Assembly (NCBI RefSeq): GCF_900167145.1
Contig: NZ_FUWG01000007.1
Span: 1-64,000, forward strand
DNA length: 64,000 nt
Source of the DNA: Treponema porcinum
Lineage (GTDB): Bacteria; Spirochaetota; Spirochaetia; Treponematales; Treponemataceae
Reading direction: 5' to 3'
A program made the position numbers and the translations under genes. The notes under the pieces were generated by a model. The model did not search any database. It saw only the letters and a program-made list of their open reading frames with translations, and was not told the DNA's origin. Shown piece after piece: positions 60,296 to 64,000 of this stretch; the first letter of the stretch is position 1; every line of letters begins with the position of its first letter.

Positions 60296-60319
60296 AAGTT
60301 TGCGTTGCAAACTTTTTTA
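60296..60319 (+). terminator. Terminator after argF
   Basis: AAGTTTGC, GTT loop, GCAAACTT (perfect 8-bp stem, 60296-60314), then TTTT. Confidence 0.8.
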
Positions 60320-60403
60320 TCAACTGCTGTTTTTCAGATATTGAAAAGCAGCTTGCAAATCAGCCGGAAAAATACGATTTCTGCCTGATTTTTGGAGAAC
60401 AAT

Positions 60404-60841
60404 ATGAAAAAACTATTCTGCGCGCTTTTTGCTGCCATTATTGTTGCAGGAGCTGTGTTTGCAGTTCCAACAAAGCACAATGAAACGCACGAAGAAAACT
60501 GGTCTTCGATTTCGTATGTGAATGTTCCTATTCTGAAAATTCTTGATTCAAGAGAAGGCTATGTCGTTATCTATCAGAAAAATAAGTACGGTGTAGGACA
60601 AACAGTAATTCCTAAGAAATGGGCAAAAGGTTCAAAAGAAGAACCGCGCAAGCTCAGAATCCGTTATCTTAGCGGCGGAAAACTCAAGCCTTTTATGACA
60701 ATAGTAAAAGATGACGGAAATTTCCAGAACGTCATTCTTTCTATTCCTGCTAAAAAGACTGATGCGATCTGGGGTGTCGTTGCAAGCGGCAAAACACTTG
60801 AAGGCATAGACAAGGATGTTCTTGAAGAAATCGAATTATAA
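60404..60841 (+). CDS. Small exported protein of unknown function
   Basis: 145 residues, signal peptide MKKLFCALFAAIIVAGAVFA. The mature part (SYVNVPILKILDSREGYVVI, VGQTVIPKKWAKGSKEEPRK) is a basic beta-rich domain; no family recognised. GGAG lies six bases before the ATG at 60404. It stands alone between two terminators, so it is its own transcription unit. Confidence 0.75.
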   Translation: MKKLFCALFAAIIVAGAVFAVPTKHNETHEENWSSISYVNVPILKILDSREGYVVIYQKNKYGVGQTVIPKKWAKGSKEEPRKLRIRYLSGGKLKPFMTIVKDDGNFQNVILSIPAKKTDAIWGVVASGKTLEGIDKDVLEEIEL

Positions 60842-60867
60842 AAATTCGACTTTTAAATAAAACAATG

Positions 60868-60898
60868 AAAGCTGTTTCAATTGAAACAGCTTTTTTTT
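60868..60898 (+). terminator. Terminator after the small exported protein gene
   Basis: AAAGCTGTTTCAA pairs with TTGAAACAGCTTT and runs into eight T. Perfect palindrome; strong terminator. Confidence 0.92.
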
Positions 60899-60953
60899 AT
60901 CAGTATAATCAGGTGATAAAAAAACTATATACAACAGAACTTAAGGAATAACA

Positions 60954-61943
60954 ATGAACGTAATTTCTCCTGAAAAAATCACGGCATTCAGGACATTTAT
61001 GCAGGAGCATGATTTTTTCTACATTATCGGACACAAAGAACCGGACGGAGACTGCATTGCCTCCTGTCTTGGACTTAAGGCAATTGCCGAACATTACAAA
61101 AAGCCGTACCAGTTGCTTTCCGCAGGTCCGTTCAAGCGGATTGAAATTCAAAAATACGAGCCGTATTTTACAAACGAAATGACGTTTCTTTCTGAAAACG
61201 AGAGGAAGAAAACGGGACTTCTGATATGCGACTGCTCAGAATTTCACAGACTTGGTGAAATTGACGGCGATTTGAAAAATCTTGATACGTTCATCATTGA
61301 CCACCACAAAACGGCTGACTGTCCGGAAAACGCAGAATGCATCATCGCCCCGGACGCGCCGGCAGCATCCGTTCTTATCCAGTTGCTGTATGAAAATATT
61401 TCAGGCACAGTTACAAAAGACCTTGCAGAAATCCTGTTTTTCGGACTTATGACTGACACAGGTTTCTTCCGCTTTCTTTCTTCAAAAGATGCCGACGTTC
61501 TTACGGCAGCCGCACGCCTTGTTCAGGCAGGAGCAGATCCGCGAAAAACTTACGATTACATTACCAGCGGAAAATCGTACAACACACGAAAATTGCTCGG
61601 CATTATGCTAAATCACGCAGAAAAATATCTGAACGGAAGGCTCATCGTTACATACGAAACGATGGAAGACACAAAAAAATACGGTCAGGACGGACGTGAT
61701 TCTGACCTGCTGTACTCATCGCTTCTTTCGGTAAAGGACGTTGAGGCAGTCGTTTTTGCACGGCAGGAAACAGACTCAACCTGCACCGCAGGCTTCCGTT
61801 CACGTGACAGCATTGACGTAAGCGCAATCGCCGCAAAATTCGGCGGAGGCGGACACAAAAACGCGTCCGGCTTGAGTACGGAAGGAAAGCTGGATACGCT
61901 GATACCGGCCATCGTCAAGGAATTTGCGAGGGTAATCAACTAG
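60954..61943 (+). CDS. DHH/DHHA1 phosphoesterase, NrnA-like
   Basis: 329 residues. Manganese motifs FYIIGHKEPDGDCIASCLGL, LLICDCSEFHRLG, FIIDHHKTADCPENA and C-terminal KFGGGGHKNASGLSTEGKLD. Close to NrnA, which degrades short oligoribonucleotides and 3'-phosphoadenosine phosphate; related enzymes also cleave pApA. Since CdaA is encoded in this window, a role in c-di-AMP breakdown is possible but not shown. AAGGAA precedes the ATG. Confidence 0.88.
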   Translation: MNVISPEKITAFRTFMQEHDFFYIIGHKEPDGDCIASCLGLKAIAEHYKKPYQLLSAGPFKRIEIQKYEPYFTNEMTFLSENERKKTGLLICDCSEFHRLGEIDGDLKNLDTFIIDHHKTADCPENAECIIAPDAPAASVLIQLLYENISGTVTKDLAEILFFGLMTDTGFFRFLSSKDADVLTAAARLVQAGADPRKTYDYITSGKSYNTRKLLGIMLNHAEKYLNGRLIVTYETMEDTKKYGQDGRDSDLLYSSLLSVKDVEAVVFARQETDSTCTAGFRSRDSIDVSAIAAKFGGGGHKNASGLSTEGKLDTLIPAIVKEFARVIN

Positions 61944-61967
61944 TTTTTTTTTCAAAAAAAATAATTC

Positions 61968-61984
61968 TTGGCACGAATCTTGCA
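61968..61984 (+). promoter_or_regulatory. Sigma-54 (RpoN) promoter
   Basis: TTGGCAC-GAATC-TTGCA: exact -24 TTGGCAC and -12 TTGCA with a 5-base spacer and 12 bases from GG to GC. It lies 37 bases before the start of the gene at 62021. Sigma-54 sites are rare by chance at this match quality. Confidence 0.85.
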
Positions 61985-62020
61985 TTGTAAAAGTCAAACG
62001 ATAAAAATTAGGAGGCTTTT

Positions 62021-63094
62021 ATGAACAAAGCAGGATTCGAGCTCAATGAGCTGCCGGAACTCATCGAGAAAGGAAAATTAACGCGGAAAGAGGCAATAAA
62101 TTTTATTGCAGAGGAAATTCACCGCAACCCCGGATTGTTTCTCATTTCAAAGCAAAATGATGAAATCAAAAGCGAACTGGTATTCAGATTTCTGAAGAAC
62201 GGCTATTTTGTTTTTGACCATTACAAAAAGGAGTTCGGAAAATTCAGAAACTATCTTATATCGTACCTTCGTTACCAGCGGCTGACCATACACCGTGAAA
62301 AGTTCTATGAAAACGTACAGAACAGGACTTATACGGGACTGTCAAAACTCGACGAAGAAGACCGTCAGGAAAAATACAGCAGGGATGAATTCTCCTACAA
62401 AATCGTACACTACACTCCCTACATTCCTGACAGAACAGAATGCGCCCCTTACCAAAGAAAAAGACGCCAGCCAGAAACGCAGACTGTTTCTGATTCGGCA
62501 AAAAACAACATTATTTTTGACTATTTCTACGAACCGCATTCCAGAGAAGGAAAACTAGTCATTATACTCACGCTGAAATCAAGTCCTTTTCTTTCTGAAA
62601 ATCAGATAAAGAAAATCAGTAAATTCTGTCAGACAGAGGAAAAGAGGTTGGAAAATGCAATAAAAATTCTAAAAAAATCAGTCGAAAAAAAATACGCCGC
62701 ATACAAAAAGATTGAAGAAAGAAGGAACACGGAATACTTTTTTATGCAAAAATTCCGGGAACTGCTGCAGGCAAATACATTTTCAAAAAAAACACAAGTC
62801 TTTTCATATCTTCTTAATGTCCACGAACAGCGCTGGCGCAAGCTTAATAATGCACTCAAGGAAAAAACGCGAACTGTCTGCCCTACAAACAAAGCGATTG
62901 CGCAGGCACTTGGAATATGCCAGCGGCAAGTCGGTTATTATCTGAAAAATATAGAATCCAGGGAAAAACTGTATCAGCTCGTGCGGCAAAATGACGACAC
63001 TTCGGAAAGCAGCTGTTCCATACCGAAGGAACTAATGACTGAAAATCCAGTGGCAGATGGCAGAATGTCTTTCCGCAAAACAGAAAAAAAGTAG
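62021..63094 (+). CDS. Putative DNA-binding or sigma-like regulator under sigma-54 control
   Basis: 357 residues, no signal peptide. N-terminal helical region resembles sigma region 2 in outline (VFDHYKKEFGKFRNYLISYL then RYQRL). The middle is a long charged coiled coil (about 195-240). A clear helix-turn-helix lies near the end (TNKAIAQALGICQRQVGYYL). So it looks like a transcription factor, perhaps a sigma-70-like or sigma-associated protein; no family name can be given. GGAGG is ideally placed before the ATG. Confidence 0.7.
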   Translation: MNKAGFELNELPELIEKGKLTRKEAINFIAEEIHRNPGLFLISKQNDEIKSELVFRFLKNGYFVFDHYKKEFGKFRNYLISYLRYQRLTIHREKFYENVQNRTYTGLSKLDEEDRQEKYSRDEFSYKIVHYTPYIPDRTECAPYQRKRRQPETQTVSDSAKNNIIFDYFYEPHSREGKLVIILTLKSSPFLSENQIKKISKFCQTEEKRLENAIKILKKSVEKKYAAYKKIEERRNTEYFFMQKFRELLQANTFSKKTQVFSYLLNVHEQRWRKLNNALKEKTRTVCPTNKAIAQALGICQRQVGYYLKNIESREKLYQLVRQNDDTSESSCSIPKELMTENPVADGRMSFRKTEKK

Positions 63095-63119
63095 CCTGAA
63101 GCAAAAAGACAGAAGCCAG

Positions 63120-63184
63120 ACGACGCGTCCTTCAGAAGGAGCAGCGTTCTTTTACAAGGAATTTCTCCTGTATGGACGCGTCGT
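63120..63184. other. Long stem-loop between regulator gene and rdgB
   Basis: ACGACGCGTCC (63120-63130) and GGACGCGTCGT (63174-63184) are an exact 11-bp inverted pair. Inside, AGGAG (63137-63141) pairs with CTCCT (63165-63169). A T run is too short for a standard terminator. It may be a terminator, an RNA-stability element or a small structured RNA. Confidence 0.5.
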
Positions 63185-63207
63185 TTTCAATCTGATAGAA
63201 TAACTAT

Positions 63208-63867
63208 ATGAAAATATATTTGGCAACAGGAAACCTGAACAAAAAGAAGGAAATGACGCAGATTCTTTCCGGACACACAATAATCACTCCAAAAGACGAG
63301 GGCATTGATTTTAACCCGGTCGAAAACGGCACGACTTTTTACGAAAACAGCATAATAAAGGCAAAAGCCCTTTATGAAATCGTACACTGCCCTGTCATTG
63401 CAGACGATTCCGGAATTACTGCGGATGCGCTGTGCGGAATTCCGGGAATTTACTCGTCACGATATGCAGGTCCGGAATTCCCGAAAGGACGCCCCGACGG
63501 AACAAAAATTCCGCAGGATGAACAGAACAGGCTTCTCATAGCCCAGCTTAACAATGCGCTTGCAGCAGGAGCAGATACCTCAAGGCTTAAGAATGGTCCG
63601 CGCTCAGCACATTATACCTGCGCAATGGTTTTGTACCTCGGAAATGACCGTGTGTTCATATCACAGGAAACAATGGAAGGAACAATAGTAGAAAAAATTG
63701 AAGATGCAGCAGGAACAGGCGGATTCGGATATGATCCTATATTTTTTCTTCCGCAGTATAACAAAACGGCGGCACAGCTTACCGCAGAAGAAAAAAACGC
63801 AATCTCCCACAGAGGCAAGGCAACACGGGCGCTTGTCCGCATCATAAACGGAATTGAAAACATATAA
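63208..63867 (+). CDS. rdgB: XTP/dITP diphosphatase (RdgB/HAM1)
   Basis: 219 residues. Start MKIYLATGNLNKKKEMTQIL with T-x-N-x-x-K, then NSIIKAKALYEIVHCPVIAD, DDSGITADALCGIPGIYSSR, GFGYDPIFFLPQYNKTAAQL and the final ISHRGKATRAL. It hydrolyses non-canonical purine triphosphates to keep them out of DNA. A single-gene unit after the 63120 stem-loop. Confidence 0.95.
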   Translation: MKIYLATGNLNKKKEMTQILSGHTIITPKDEGIDFNPVENGTTFYENSIIKAKALYEIVHCPVIADDSGITADALCGIPGIYSSRYAGPEFPKGRPDGTKIPQDEQNRLLIAQLNNALAAGADTSRLKNGPRSAHYTCAMVLYLGNDRVFISQETMEGTIVEKIEDAAGTGGFGYDPIFFLPQYNKTAAQLTAEEKNAISHRGKATRALVRIINGIENI

Positions 63868-63869
63868 TC

Positions 63870-63899
63870 TTTTTTCCGATGCAACCGCATCGGAAAAAA
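63870..63899. other. Hairpin after rdgB
   Basis: CCGATGC-AACC-GCATCGG (63876-63893), extended by T6/A6 pairing on both sides. It is symmetric, so it can form in transcripts from either strand, but the T run is part of the stem. Probable transcript end. Confidence 0.55.
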
Positions 63900-63967
63900 A
63901 AGTTCCGCATAAACAAAAAGTCAGAATATACATAAACAATAAAGATTAGATTTTTTTCAAAAAAAAT

Positions 63968-63995
63968 TAAAGATTTTCTATACTCCAGCCGAAAA
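63968..63995 (+). promoter_or_regulatory. Sigma-28 (FliA)-like promoter at the window edge
   Basis: TAAA (63968-63971), 16 bases, GCCGAAAA (63988-63995). The flagellar sigma-28 pattern is TAAA, 15-16 bases, GCCGATAA; seven of eight -10 positions fit. The gene it drives lies beyond the window; a flagellar or chemotaxis gene is expected. Confidence 0.5.
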
Positions 63996-64000
63996 TAGAT

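Noticed and set aside
63870..63899. Classical terminator after rdgB
   Set aside because: The T run precedes the stem and pairs with the A run after it on both strands; no free U tail follows, so I list it only as a hairpin.

Overview
This window looks like chromosome of a host-associated spirochaete close to Treponema. The signs are FeoAB plus a FeoB-associated Cys-rich peptide, a class III (oxygen-sensitive) ribonucleotide reductase as the only RNR, CdaA/CdaR, an omega subunit of spirochaetal type, many TPR/NHL and beta-barrel envelope proteins, and a broken integron whose integrase and cassettes point the same way, as known from Treponema denticola. The organism assignment is inference from gene content; no rRNA is present.

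Bases 1 to about 7300 are an AT-rich, repeat-rich accessory island. It holds two IS110-type transposase remnants, a decayed integron integrase gene (5941-6940), a second 3' piece of the same kind of gene (3705-4131), and minus-strand cassette-like genes: a lipoprotein, a HigB/HigA toxin-antitoxin pair, and a three-gene operon led by a PD-(D/E)XK nuclease. A further patch of fragments (HNH remnant, Fic protein, DUF3793/DUF2798 scraps) lies between 8.2 and 9.9 kb, around a ZIP metal transporter and next to the iron-uptake operon.

From about 9.9 kb onward the window is dense, mostly intact core genome. In order: the feo iron operon (9.9-13.2 kb); thiI and envelope genes; UDG and priA; a seven-gene minus-strand operon dxs-folP-cdaA-cdaR-acpS-DUF2225-truA that joins isoprenoid, folate, c-di-AMP and lipid-carrier functions; a tiny bS22-like ribosomal protein with miaA and rpoZ; recO-deoA-recJ-M23 peptidase; a minus-strand operon ending in trmB-ligA; a dinB gene fused in frame to a giant exported barrel-like protein (42.2-48.2 kb); NHL/TPR envelope genes with surE and a galactokinase-like protein; lnt; the nrdR-nrdD-redoxin-nrdG cluster (55-58.9 kb); a tRNA with anticodon CAT; argF; a DHH phosphoesterase; a gene behind a strong sigma-54 promoter; and rdgB. 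The window ends in a sigma-28-like promoter that probably drives a motility gene just outside.

The most unusual items are the class III RNR whose glycyl-radical domain sits on a separate polypeptide fused to a CPNC redoxin, the DinB fusion carrying an internal signal peptide, and the decayed reverse-orientation integron with its nuclease operon.
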